A stretch of DNA of 64,000 bases from 2-02-FULL-47-50 sp964479045 (GTDB lineage Bacteria > Pseudomonadota > Gammaproteobacteria > Eutrophobiales > Eutrophobiaceae): contig CAYZJI010000012.1 of assembly GCA_964479045.1 (NCBI GenBank), positions 12,521-76,520 of the forward strand, given 5' to 3'. A model generated the notes under the pieces. That model saw only the letters and a list, made by a program, of their open reading frames with translations, did no database searches and had not been told where the DNA came from. A program made the translations under genes and the position numbers. This document shows, piece after piece, positions 27,178 through 36,058 of this stretch. Numbering within the stretch: position 1 is the first letter of the stretch; every line of letters begins with the position of its first letter.

Positions 27178-28452
27178 TCAGTGCTCGTGTTCTGCTTCGT
27201 TCTTGCCAAGCTCTGCTTTCAGCAGAAAACTGTTTTGAGTAACGTACATGTCGCCGGGATTGATTCCCTCAAGCACTTCCACCCATGTGCGATCCTGCCG
27301 TCCTGCTTTGAGCGGACGGGCTTCAAATTCATCTTCATCAACACGAATGAAAACAACCGGCTCATTGTTAATGGTTTGTATGGCGGAAGGTTTTATCGCT
27401 ACCGGAACTTCAAATTTTTGTTCGGTGATTTCTGCTTCCACAAACTGACCGGGACGCCAGCGCTGGGACGTGTTATCCATCTGGATGTGAACAATAGCCT
27501 GCCGTGTATCTTCGCCTACCAGTGAACCAATGTAGGTCAGTGTGCCTTCATCTATCAGAGAACTGTTGACGCTGCGTACTGTTGCGCTCTGCCCGGTACT
27601 GAGTGTATCTATGATCTTTGGACTAACCGATACTGCGGCAATAACTGTGGCGAGGTCAGCAATGGTGAATACATTTTCATCTTCCGTTAAGGCTTCGCCG
27701 ATGACAGCATGTTTTTCAATCACCACGCCATCCATGGGAGCCCGTACTTCATAACGGTTAAGAGGCAGTTTTGGATCAGTGCCGATCCTGTTTATCGTTG
27801 AGATATCAAAACTGAGTGCCTGCAGAGCTTGTTCGGCTGCCCGCACTGCAATTTCCGCCTGGCTGCGCTCATTGCGCGCAGCCAAGTAATCCTGTTCAGC
27901 GGAAATTTTTTGTTCCCATAATTCAGCTTCACGAGCGTAAGTGGTATCAGCAAGATTAAGCTGTTGCCGTGCCACCAGATAATCACTCTTGAGTTCAGCG
28001 AGTTCGCGGCTTTCCAGCACGATCAATACATCACCCTTTTTGACATTGTCGCCAAGTTCGGTATTCACTTCAGTCACCACGCCTTTCAAACGTGGTACGA
28101 CATGGGCCTGTCGATCAGGATGAATTCGAACCTCGCCTGACAAAACAGATACAACGCTGATTTGTGCGGGAGTTACTACTTCGATTTGAATGCCCGATGA
28201 TTTTTGGACAGCAACGGGTATTACAATACGTCCTTCTTCTGATCCTGATGATGCCTTATCATGTTCATGAGCAGGGGTTGTTTCTGCCTCACCTTCAGTG
28301 TGTCCGGTGTTGTTTCTGTGATCATCAGCATCGTTGTTAGCCTGTACGGTTTCGATAAAGACAGGTGTCATGCTGTGGTCCGGCCATAGATACAAAATAC
28401 CGGCGAACACTAACGGAAATAAAATAATTATCGATATTAGCCTGCGTATCAT
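27178..28452 (-). CDS. czcB: RND periplasmic adaptor CzcB-like
   Basis: 424 residues: N-terminal membrane segment, a His/Asp/Glu-rich stretch (about 40-70, with TGHTEGEAETTPAHEHD), then lipoyl-like halves around long helices (VVPRLKGVVTEVN; VRAPMDGVVIEKHAV) and a C-terminal barrel (WRPGQFVEAEI). The end is acidic and His-rich (NEAEHEH). It links CzcA and CzcC. A GGAGG site inside the end of czcC serves its start, and the genes overlap by 4 bases. Confidence 0.9.
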   Translation of the reverse strand: MIRRLISIIILFPLVFAGILYLWPDHSMTPVFIETVQANNDADDHRNNTGHTEGEAETTPAHEHDKASSGSEEGRIVIPVAVQKSSGIQIEVVTPAQISVVSVLSGEVRIHPDRQAHVVPRLKGVVTEVNTELGDNVKKGDVLIVLESRELAELKSDYLVARQQLNLADTTYAREAELWEQKISAEQDYLAARNERSQAEIAVRAAEQALQALSFDISTINRIGTDPKLPLNRYEVRAPMDGVVIEKHAVIGEALTEDENVFTIADLATVIAAVSVSPKIIDTLSTGQSATVRSVNSSLIDEGTLTYIGSLVGEDTRQAIVHIQMDNTSQRWRPGQFVEAEITEQKFEVPVAIKPSAIQTINNEPVVFIRVDEDEFEARPLKAGRQDRTWVEVLEGINPGDMYVTQNSFLLKAELGKNEAEHEH

Positions 28453-29786
28453 GGTGTATTTCCTCCAACAGGACTGGCGAGTTCGCCCACCGTAGCAACA
28501 TCGGCATCTAACAAACGTCCGGCATCAGCTGCGGCAGCATGGTAGTTTTCGAGGGCGTTGATGTACTGAATGCGGGCATCAAAGAGGGTGCGTTGTGCAT
28601 CCAGTACATCCAGATAACTGAATTTACCGGCACGGTAGCCGGCGGTCATTGCTGTAAAAGCGTATTGTGCTGCAGGTAGAACCTCGTCACGAATGATATT
28701 GACTTCACTATAGGCTGCCTGTAGTTGCTGGTAGAGATCATGCAGCGCCGTGGTCAAGCGCAGACGTGTGGCGGTCTGATCAGCTGTTGCCGCCAATGCT
28801 TGATAACGTGCGGAAGCTATTTCGCCCTGATTGCGATTAAAGATGGGTAGCGGGACTGAAACGGTGGCAATCAATGCCGCATCATCGTCTTCCGCAAAAT
28901 GCCGGATACCCGCACCAATAGTGATGTCAGGTATTTTGTCTGCTTCAGCCAACTTCTGTTGGGCCTGTCTGAACTGGATTTCGGTATTCCAGCGCATCAG
29001 ATCCGGGTTGTTTTCCAATGTGGCCATAATGAGATCGAAATCCGGCAGAGGCGGGATATTTTCAATATCCGCTATAATTTCGCTGAATCCCGGTGTGCTT
29101 TCACCCCATTGGGCGGAAAGCCGTTTACGGGCGGCTGCTAGCTCAGCCTTGGCATGTGCAACTTCGATACGTGTGCTGGTGGCGGTGACCTGGGCACGGG
29201 ATTCTTCGATAGGTGATACTTTGCCGGCCTTGATCCGTTCTTTTACGTTATGTACGACTTCTTCGGCAAGCTTCACCAGTTCATCGGCGAGCGCAAGATG
29301 TTGTTGAGCGGCGGCCACTGCAACAAATTCCTTGCGGGTTGATGTTATGATGTCGAGACGTTTGGCTTCACGCTCCCAAACTGTTCGATCCCGATCCAGA
29401 CCGGCGGCGGTGATGCGCCGTGCACGTTTGCCACCAAGCTCGATCAACTGACTTATCTGCAAAGACGTTTCAGCAGACTCAAATCCGGAGCGGTTGCCAC
29501 CACCGGCAAAATTTTCAATTTCAAGACCCAATTCAGGATTCGGGATCAAGCCCGCCTGCAGCGTCCTTCCCTCGGCTGCAAGAATGTTACATTCCGCAGC
29601 AACGATATCCGGATGGTTCTTCAATGCTGATTCTATTGCCAGCATGAGCGTGATTGAGCCGGATGGGTAGTCAGCAGGCCAATCCCTACTGTCCGTACAA
29701 TTGTAATTGTCAGCATATGAAATGCTGGTTGTTATCAATAAAACAAGCATCAGTATGATGCGCGTTATTACAGGACATATACTCAT
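28449..29786 (-). CDS. czcC: TolC-family outer-membrane factor CzcC-like
   Basis: I choose the ATG at 29786 because GAGGAG lies just ahead; this gives 445 residues with a signal peptide (cut near SYA). Two repeats of the outer-membrane efflux fold are seen: LMLAIESALKNHPDIVAAE early and GYRAGKFSYLDVLDAQRTLFDARIQYI late. It is the outer-membrane exit duct for CzcBA. The gene follows a His-rich membrane protein gene on the same strand after about 180 bases. Confidence 0.9.
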   Translation of the reverse strand: MSICPVITRIILMLVLLITTSISYADNYNCTDSRDWPADYPSGSITLMLAIESALKNHPDIVAAECNILAAEGRTLQAGLIPNPELGLEIENFAGGGNRSGFESAETSLQISQLIELGGKRARRITAAGLDRDRTVWEREAKRLDIITSTRKEFVAVAAAQQHLALADELVKLAEEVVHNVKERIKAGKVSPIEESRAQVTATSTRIEVAHAKAELAAARKRLSAQWGESTPGFSEIIADIENIPPLPDFDLIMATLENNPDLMRWNTEIQFRQAQQKLAEADKIPDITIGAGIRHFAEDDDAALIATVSVPLPIFNRNQGEIASARYQALAATADQTATRLRLTTALHDLYQQLQAAYSEVNIIRDEVLPAAQYAFTAMTAGYRAGKFSYLDVLDAQRTLFDARIQYINALENYHAAAADAGRLLDADVATVGELASPVGGNTP

Positions 29787-29963
29787 GTCCGAACTCCTCA
29801 AATTGGTTATGAAACCAGATACCCGGTTTCGCCATATAACTTGCGATGATGTGCAGCAAGCACATCAATACCAGGCTATACGGAAAAGATTCGTAGTGAT
29901 TTGCTTTGCATGATGCGAATAGGCATCACGCAGCAAAATCAGTTCTATGATTGATTGATGGGT

Positions 29964-30341
29964 TTAGGGGGAAGCGCGGGAAGGCGGCCGTAAAGTAAAA
30001 ATAACCGGCCGCAGAAAAAGGATAATAACTTCATGCCGGATAACCCGGAGAGCAAGGAGGGCTAACAATAATGAAACAAACAATACCAATGGCAGGAGAT
30101 CTGGTGTTAATTTGACCTTGGCAATCAGGCTGTGAAACTGCAAATCAATTTCACCCGACTGATCATGTGGCTGATCATGCGCATGCCCACCAAGGACATG
30201 CACTTGAGGAGCGCCTGTCGCCAGAAAATCATGGTTATGCATATGTAAATGTCCAAACTGCACGGTCAACATCAACAGTGATACCAGCACAAGCACATGC
30301 GTGCTGTAGGTGAAGCGGCGTAATAATTTCAACGGATTCAT
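29964..30341 (-). CDS. Small membrane protein with His-rich periplasmic loop
   Basis: 125 residues, not a family I can name. Two hydrophobic helices (about 15-33 and 81-98) flank a loop with FGHLHMHNHDF and GGHAHDQPHDQ, about eight histidines in 40 residues. That loop is likely outside the inner membrane and could bind zinc or copper. It is the first gene of the leftward czc set, so a sensor or buffer role in cation export is inferred. The start has no strong ribosome site. Confidence 0.65.
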   Translation of the reverse strand: MNPLKLLRRFTYSTHVLVLVSLLMLTVQFGHLHMHNHDFLATGAPQVHVLGGHAHDQPHDQSGEIDLQFHSLIAKVKLTPDLLPLVLFVSLLLALLALRVIRHEVIILFLRPVIFTLRPPSRASP

Positions 30342-30506
30342 CAGATAAATGTTGGTATCACCGTAAATCTAAGCCTAGACATGTTACTCCACATCTTCGT
30401 TATTTCAAATATTCTCGTGGCATCTTCGCTAGCAGTATTTTGTTAGAAACAACATCCGATTGAAAGCATCGCAAAAGCTGGAAGAGAAGCCACATTTATG
30501 CAAGGC

Positions 30507-30538
30507 TTGACTCTATAGTAGAGTACAGGGTCTATACT
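30507..30538 (+). promoter_or_regulatory. MerR-type promoter/operator upstream of the merR-family gene
   Basis: TTGACT (30507-30512) and TATACT (30533-30538) are separated by 20 bases, and ACTCT-ATAGT-AGAGT forms a dyad within. The gene for a MerR-family protein starts 28 bases later, so autoregulation is likely. The -35/-10 hexamers are identical to those of the cus promoter at 17.2 kb. Confidence 0.87.
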
Positions 30539-30566
30539 TTAGACAGAACCATTGGTGGAGCTGGAT

Positions 30567-30968
30567 ATGAACAGTATGACCATCGGGCAGGTCGCCCGCA
30601 AAACCGGGCTCGGCATTGAGACCATCCGCTTTTATGAACGCAAGGGCCTGGTGCAGGAGCCGCAGCGTAAAGACAGCGGTTATCGTCAGTATCAGCAGCA
30701 AGATGTGGATCGCCTGCTGTTTATTCAGCAGGCGAAGACGCTTGGATTTACGCTGTCGGAAATCCATGAGTTACTGTCGTTGAAAGTGAGCCCGCACACA
30801 TCCAGCCGGGAAATCAAGAAAATTGCCCAGAGCAAACTGGCAGACATCGAAGCAAGGATCAAACTGCTGAAGCGCATGCAGCGCACGCTGAAAAAACTGG
30901 TGGAGCAATGTCCGGGCCATGGTCCTGCGGATCATTGTCCGATTCTGGAGGCACTGGGGAAAAAATGA
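30567..30968 (+). CDS. MerR-family heavy-metal-responsive regulator
   Basis: The ATG at 30567 has GGAG ahead of it and gives about 133 residues. An N-terminal winged HTH reads MTIGQVARKTGLGIETIRFYERKGL, a long dimer helix follows, and the metal loop is EQCPGHGPADHCPILEAL. The two Cys are separated by eight residues, as in MerR and ZntR-type loops, but the wording CPG..ADxCPI is closest to CueR. The Cys before the dimer helix that MerR uses is absent. Metal could be copper/silver or zinc/cadmium; both efflux sets are near. Confidence 0.87.
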   Translation: MNSMTIGQVARKTGLGIETIRFYERKGLVQEPQRKDSGYRQYQQQDVDRLLFIQQAKTLGFTLSEIHELLSLKVSPHTSSREIKKIAQSKLADIEARIKLLKRMQRTLKKLVEQCPGHGPADHCPILEALGKK

Positions 30969-31094
30969 CCGGTCAGTCAAAGGCTTGAGAGTCAGGTTGC
31001 CAATATTTGGTTGATACTTGATTTGAATCAAATACAGGGATTATGAAAGGAGATAATTTAAATCATGAACTCGCGCTGAATGCGGGAGGTTTAT

Positions 31095-31463
31095 ATGGCT
31101 GCATTTCTTGGCGATATCGCATTTTTGCTTGGAGTTGTTGTCGCTGTTTCAGGGCTGTTTACTCTGCATAAGGCTTACGCTGATCCACGGCCCGTGTTGT
31201 TAAAAGTTGCAGGAATTGCCCTGCTGGTGACCGGCATTGGTACTGCGCTTTGTACAAGTTATTTTTATCTGAAATATCATTTTGCCGGAGATCTTGAACA
31301 TCCTTATCCGGCTATGATGCATGGTAAGGACGAAAACATGATGATGAAAAAAATGATGGAACAGCGCAATGAAAGTAAACAACCCCCCATGGTCTTGCCT
31401 GATCGGGAAGACTCTGTATTAACTCCGAAAACGCCCGATGCCGGTCATGATACTCATCATTGA
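31095..31463 (+). CDS. Small membrane protein with Met/His-rich tail
   Basis: GGGAGG before the ATG at 31095 fixes the start (122 residues). Two helices (about 4-22 and 35-57) are followed by a soluble tail with AMMHGKDENMMMKKMMEQR and a GHDTHH end. Clustered Met and His suggest copper binding. The family is not one I recognise. It lies 126 bases after the merR gene on the same strand and may be part of its metal response. Confidence 0.65.
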   Translation: MAAFLGDIAFLLGVVVAVSGLFTLHKAYADPRPVLLKVAGIALLVTGIGTALCTSYFYLKYHFAGDLEHPYPAMMHGKDENMMMKKMMEQRNESKQPPMVLPDREDSVLTPKTPDAGHDTHH

Positions 31464-31604
31464 GTGAATCCAATTATGTATTTGTCGGAGACATCGCATT
31501 TTTATTCGCTAGTTGCAGGCAATCGATGCCCTATGAATGGTGATCGAAAAAAGACAACAGATCATTAGCTGACCGGGAACTCATCAACCCGAAGGAGATT
31601 TATC

Positions 31605-31859
31605 ATGACCAATTTCTGGAAATTACATGCATTTACGCTGGCTACAACGTTTGGTGTGGCATATGCCCTGTGCGCCATTTTTGATACGTTGTTTCCCCCT
31701 TATGGACTCCTTACAGGCCTTGCGTCGGTCAGTCCATGGCCGGTCTATGGAAGTCTCCTGGGATTTCTGTCTGGATTTTCAATGTTTATCGTTGCCGGTT
31801 TTGTGCTCGGCGCAGTTTACGGAATCGCATGGGGATTCTGGGGCAAGAAATTGTCATGA
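31605..31859 (+). CDS. DUF5676-type small membrane protein
   Basis: 84 residues with two or three helices (FGVAYALCAIFDTLFPPYGL, then SGFSMFIVAGFVLGAVYGIAWG). It matches the small DUF5676 membrane proteins often found beside copper or mercury resistance genes. Role unknown. AAGGAG precedes the start. Confidence 0.7.
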   Translation: MTNFWKLHAFTLATTFGVAYALCAIFDTLFPPYGLLTGLASVSPWPVYGSLLGFLSGFSMFIVAGFVLGAVYGIAWGFWGKKLS

Positions 31860-32001
31860 GCATAAACATAAACAAATTCATCCAGTAGTCACTCTTTAAT
31901 ATGGAAAATATTGTTTGGCGTTTATCTGTACATGCTTGTTGTATGCAATGTAAATAGTTTTTATATATTGATGTTTATCTGAATCCGAGAGGCAAAATAA
32001 T

Positions 32002-34332
32002 ATGGAAATAGATCCGGTTTGTGGAATGCAGGTGGACGAAAAACAGTCTGCCGGCAAAGCTGAATATAACAATCAGACTTATTATTTTTGCTCTGCCGAT
32101 TGCAAGATTAAATTTCAGATGGAACCTGCAAGATTTGTTAAGGATCCATCAAAACAAACAGCTGTGCCTCCTGTGCATAAAGGGGCGATGCATGAACCAC
32201 CTGTGCACGCCCGCGGCGCGAAGGATCTTGCCAAGGATCCCATCTGCGGCATGATGGTTAACAAAGCTACATCGTTGCGTACTGAACGGGGTGGAAGAAC
32301 GTATTACTTCTGCAGCACAGGATGCCAGCGCACCTTCGAGTCGCCTGAGCAGGAACTCAAATCAATGAAAACGCGCGTTGCTATTGCGCTGACTGGCGTA
32401 TTGGCACTGGCCGTTATGCGTGCAGGTGCATTTATTGCCTTAGCGACCGGCGCAACGATTGTCACGTGGGTGCCTATTCCTCAGTTACCTTGGTTCACCT
32501 GGGGGATGTGGCTTTTTATCCTCGTTACGCCGGTGCAGTTTATCGGTGGCTGGGGTTTTTATGTCGGCGCATGGAATGCTGTTCGTACGCGCAGTATTAA
32601 TATGGATTTTCTGATCGCGCTCGGAACTTCTGTTGCCTACTTTTACAGCGTTGCAGTGCTGTTTTTCCCCGAGGGTCTTCCAGTCAAGGTTGAAGAGCGG
32701 GATGTGTATTTCGAAGTTTCTGCGGTAATTATTGCGTTCGTTCTGCTTGGTAAATACATGGAAGAGATAATCAAGACACGTTCCTCGGCAGCAGTCAGAA
32801 AGTTGCTCGATCTCAAGCCGGCTACGGCCAGTGTGGTGCGAAATGGTGTCGAAATGGAAGTGCCGGCGGAGAGTGTGATGGTAGATGAAATTTGTATCGT
32901 ACGGCCTGGCCAGAAATTGCCTACTGACGGTGTTGTGCTTGAAGGTACTTCTTCGGTGGACGAATCCATGTTGACGGGTGAATCAATGCCAGTTGGAAAA
33001 TCACCTGAATCACAGGTTATTGGCGGCACCATCAACCGCAGTGGTATGTTGCGTATACGGGCAACGCGCGTAGGCGCAGATACTGCTCTGGCACAAATCA
33101 TTCGCATGGTCGAGGAAGCGCAAAGTTCAACTGCGCAAATTCAGCGTATAGCAGATCAGGTCACGGGCTATTTTGTGCCGGCGGTAGTTGCCGTTGCATT
33201 ACTTGCTTTTTTCGGATGGTGGCTTGCAGGAAACTTCCCGCAAGGGTTGCTTGCATTTATTGCAGTCCTGATTATCGCTTGTCCCTGCGCACTTGGTGTG
33301 GCGACTCCGGCAGCCCTTATGGTCGGTGTAGGCAAAGGAGCTGAAGCAGGAATTCTGATTCGTGGTGCAGAGATACTCGAGCGTGCGCAAAAACTTACAA
33401 CAGTGGTATTCGACAAAACCGGCACGCTTACACGTGGAGAACCTAATATTACGGATGTGATCCCTTTCGCAGGAACGGATGAAAATACCGTGTTGCGTGT
33501 TGCAGCTAGCGTAGAAGTCGGATCAGAGCATCCATTGGGTGAAGCGATTGTACGTGGTGCCAGGCACAGGGGCCTGAATCTTGGCAAGGTGGAGAAATTC
33601 GAAGCTGTTGCAGGGCATGGCATCAAGGGCAAACTGGATGGTGTATCTGTCCTGCTTGGAAATCGAAGACACCTGAAAAAGGAAGGTGTCGATCCCGCAT
33701 CTGCTGAAGAAACCATGGTACGTCTCGAATCAGAAGGCAAAACAGCCATGCTGGTAGCATCAAACAATTCTCTCATCGGCATTATCGCAGTTGCCGATAC
33801 GCTTAAGCCCGAAGCAAAGGAGGCAATAGCGGCACTCAGGTCTGAAGAAATTGAAGTTGTGATGTTGACCGGAGATAACCGGCTTACCGCAAACGCAATT
33901 GGCCAAGAACTTGGAATCACACGTGTGATCGCAGAGGTCTTGCCTTCTGATAAAGTTGCTGTGATTCAGGATTTACAGAAGGGCGGCAATGCTGTTGCCA
34001 TGGTGGGCGATGGGGTTAACGATGCGCCTGCGCTGGCTACAGCACAGATTGGTATCGCCATTGGTTCGGGTTCAGATGTGGCAAAAGAGACTGGCGGTAT
34101 CATTCTGGTACGTAATGATGTACGTGACGTCGTTACGGCAATCCGGCTTTCGCGCGCTACGATGCGAAAGATCAAGCAGAACCTGTTCTGGGCATTCATC
34201 TACAATATTATCGGGATTCCTATAGCTGCTTTAGGTTTTCTCAATCCGATAATCGCCGCAGCAGCGATGGCGCTCAGCTCGCTATCAGTAATAGTAAATT
34301 CGGCATTGTTAAAGGGGATGAAACTCGCGTAA
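32002..34332 (+). CDS. P1B-type metal ATPase with two N-terminal YHS domains (CopA-like)
   Basis: 776 residues. In place of the usual HMA domain there are two YHS domains: DPVCGMQVDE..TYYFCSADCK (about 4-40) and DPICGMMVNK..TYYFCSTGCQ (about 76-110). A basic Pro/His linker joins them. The core is complete: TGESMPV in the actuator, IIACPCALG in the metal-site helix (about 425-432), phosphorylated Asp in DKTGTL (about 471) and GDGVNDAPAL (about 668). CPC supports Cu(I) or Ag(I) export, ATP driven, in the inner membrane. Followed by DUF2933 and methyltransferase-like genes. Confidence 0.92.
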   Translation: MEIDPVCGMQVDEKQSAGKAEYNNQTYYFCSADCKIKFQMEPARFVKDPSKQTAVPPVHKGAMHEPPVHARGAKDLAKDPICGMMVNKATSLRTERGGRTYYFCSTGCQRTFESPEQELKSMKTRVAIALTGVLALAVMRAGAFIALATGATIVTWVPIPQLPWFTWGMWLFILVTPVQFIGGWGFYVGAWNAVRTRSINMDFLIALGTSVAYFYSVAVLFFPEGLPVKVEERDVYFEVSAVIIAFVLLGKYMEEIIKTRSSAAVRKLLDLKPATASVVRNGVEMEVPAESVMVDEICIVRPGQKLPTDGVVLEGTSSVDESMLTGESMPVGKSPESQVIGGTINRSGMLRIRATRVGADTALAQIIRMVEEAQSSTAQIQRIADQVTGYFVPAVVAVALLAFFGWWLAGNFPQGLLAFIAVLIIACPCALGVATPAALMVGVGKGAEAGILIRGAEILERAQKLTTVVFDKTGTLTRGEPNITDVIPFAGTDENTVLRVAASVEVGSEHPLGEAIVRGARHRGLNLGKVEKFEAVAGHGIKGKLDGVSVLLGNRRHLKKEGVDPASAEETMVRLESEGKTAMLVASNNSLIGIIAVADTLKPEAKEAIAALRSEEIEVVMLTGDNRLTANAIGQELGITRVIAEVLPSDKVAVIQDLQKGGNAVAMVGDGVNDAPALATAQIGIAIGSGSDVAKETGGIILVRNDVRDVVTAIRLSRATMRKIKQNLFWAFIYNIIGIPIAALGFLNPIIAAAAMALSSLSVIVNSALLKGMKLA

Positions 34333-34370
34333 TCATAAATCCATTGTCAATCTGAAGAGGCAAACTGATT

Positions 34371-34673
34371 ATGTCACATCAACATATGGGTAACAGATAT
34401 TCGGGCTTTCGTAATCTTATTCCCTGGATTTTTCTAGGGATCATTCTTTTCTTTCTATTAGTGGAACACCGGGCACATTTATATGGAGTACTGCCATATC
34501 TTTTGTTATTAGCCTGTCCGCTGATGCATCTGTTTCATGGGCATGGCGGCCATGGCGGGCATGGTCAGCATCATGAGAATGATGATGGAAATATGAAACG
34601 CAAACACAGTGGCGGTTGCTGTGGCGGCGGCAGCGATGAGGAAAATTCCAGAACAGGGGAGGAGAAGCCATGA
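34371..34673 (+). CDS. DUF2933 His-rich membrane protein
   Basis: 100 residues: one or two helices (IPWIFLGIILFFLLVEH, VLPYLLLLACPLMHLFHG), then HGHGGHGGHGQHHEND and a SGGCCGGGSDEE tail. This layout is that of DUF2933 proteins, found next to copper ATPases. His and Cys clusters suggest metal binding on the soluble tail. The stop overlaps the next start by 4 bases. Confidence 0.85.
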   Translation: MSHQHMGNRYSGFRNLIPWIFLGIILFFLLVEHRAHLYGVLPYLLLLACPLMHLFHGHGGHGGHGQHHENDDGNMKRKHSGGCCGGGSDEENSRTGEEKP

Positions 34674-35326
34674 CACATGAACCAGCATATGGGTTATGGA
34701 GTCTGGTAATTATTAACTCGCTGGTTTTTATTATCTTCGCGTTCAGTTTTGCCAAGCCAAAGACCAATATGGACTGGCGATCTCTCGGAGTTTTTTCCGC
34801 TTTTATTGTTGCCTTGTTTACCGAGATGTATGGATTTCCTTTATCGATCTATTTACTTTCCGGATGGCTTGCCAAAAATTATCCGGATGTTGATTTTTTC
34901 TCCCACGAAAGCGGCCATCTGTGGCATACCTTGCTGCGTATGGAAGGCGATGCCCATTATGATTTCCTGCATATTCTGAGCAATGTTTTGATTTTAGGCG
35001 GTTTCTGGCTGCTTGCCAGTGCCTGGAATGTGCTGTACAACGCGCAACAGACAGCCACACTGGCGACAACAGGCGCATACCGTTATGTGCGTCATCCGCA
35101 ATATCTTGCCTTTATCATAATAATGCTCGGTTTTCTTTTGCAGTGGCCGACGTTGCCTACGTTAATCATGTTTCCCATACTGGTTTATTTTTATATGCGG
35201 CTGGCGAAGCAGGAAGAGGATGCAGCACTTGCCCAGTTTGGAGATGTATATCAGGAATATATGCGGCGAACTCCCGCGTTTATTCCGGCTATAAATGAAT
35301 TGCTTCTGAAAAGGAATCAGATGTAA
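34670..35326 (+). CDS. Isoprenylcysteine carboxyl methyltransferase-like membrane protein
   Basis: 218 residues with about five helices. GAYRYVRHPQYLAFIIIMLGFLLQWPT and the C-terminal RLAKQEEDAALAQFGDVYQEYMRRTPAFIP are the conserved SAM-binding and EEE..Y..Y..V/F P blocks of ICMT/PEMT-type methyltransferases. The natural substrate in bacteria is mostly unknown. It is translationally coupled to the DUF2933 gene and belongs to the same ATPase operon, so a lipid or envelope change linked to metal stress is a guess. Confidence 0.82.
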   Translation: MTHEPAYGLWSLVIINSLVFIIFAFSFAKPKTNMDWRSLGVFSAFIVALFTEMYGFPLSIYLLSGWLAKNYPDVDFFSHESGHLWHTLLRMEGDAHYDFLHILSNVLILGGFWLLASAWNVLYNAQQTATLATTGAYRYVRHPQYLAFIIIMLGFLLQWPTLPTLIMFPILVYFYMRLAKQEEDAALAQFGDVYQEYMRRTPAFIPAINELLLKRNQM

Positions 35327-35333
35327 TAATTAA

Positions 35334-36029
35334 ATGATTTCAGATGAATATATCTGGATTGGCTGGTCATTGGCATTTCTCGTGCCGTGGTTGTTTCTGT
35401 ATTTTCTGTACCCGGTTCACAGAAAAGCAATGTTGTGGTCCAGTCTGTTTACCATGCTATTTGGCATTTCAGAACCATTGTTTGTTCCGGAATACTGGTC
35501 GCCACCCAGTTTGTTTGATTTGGCACTGAGAACAGGTTTTGATATTGAAAGTTTTATTTTTTGTTATGGTATCGGCGGAGTAGGCGCAGTATTGTATAAC
35601 GTTATAACAGGTTCAGTAATTGAACCAGTGCCTGTATCATATCGCCACTCTGGATTGCACAAATATCATAAGCTTGCACTCGCAGCGCCATTTATAATTT
35701 TTCTGCCATTCTATTTTTTGCCCTGGAATCCAATTTATCCGGCATTTGTTGCAATGATTACCGGAGCAATTGCAACAATATTATGCCGCCCTGATCTAAA
35801 AACCAAAACGTGGATTGGTGGCTTGCTGTTTCTTGGATACTACTGGATATATATTCTGGGTCTTGATTTTCTGTCTCCAGGGTATATAGAGCGTGTCTGG
35901 AATCTGGATGCATTATCCGGTGTGATGATATTTAATATACCTTTGGAGGAGCTGGTATTTGCATTTGCTTTTGGAATGTATTGGGCTGGAGTATATGAAC
36001 ATTTCAATTGGTTCAGAGATTCAAAATAA
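35334..36029 (+). CDS. Lycopene-cyclase-domain-like membrane protein
   Basis: 231 residues with about seven helices. The strongest clue is NIPLEELVFAFAFGMYWAGVYEH near the end, which resembles the PxEE motif of CrtYc/CrtYd-type lycopene cyclases; an earlier FDIESFIFCYGIGG may be the first repeat's counterpart. No crtE, crtB or crtI gene is in the window, so carotenoid cyclisation is not supported by context. It begins 7 bases after the methyltransferase-like gene. Base composition is richer in A and T than the surrounding housekeeping genes. Confidence 0.55.
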   Translation: MISDEYIWIGWSLAFLVPWLFLYFLYPVHRKAMLWSSLFTMLFGISEPLFVPEYWSPPSLFDLALRTGFDIESFIFCYGIGGVGAVLYNVITGSVIEPVPVSYRHSGLHKYHKLALAAPFIIFLPFYFLPWNPIYPAFVAMITGAIATILCRPDLKTKTWIGGLLFLGYYWIYILGLDFLSPGYIERVWNLDALSGVMIFNIPLEELVFAFAFGMYWAGVYEHFNWFRDSK

Positions 36030-36058
36030 CAATAATATATTGCTGAAATAAATATAAA

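Noticed and set aside
33168..33920. 250-codon frame opposite the P-type ATPase
   Set aside because: Ser/Ala-rich shadow of the ATPase coding strand.
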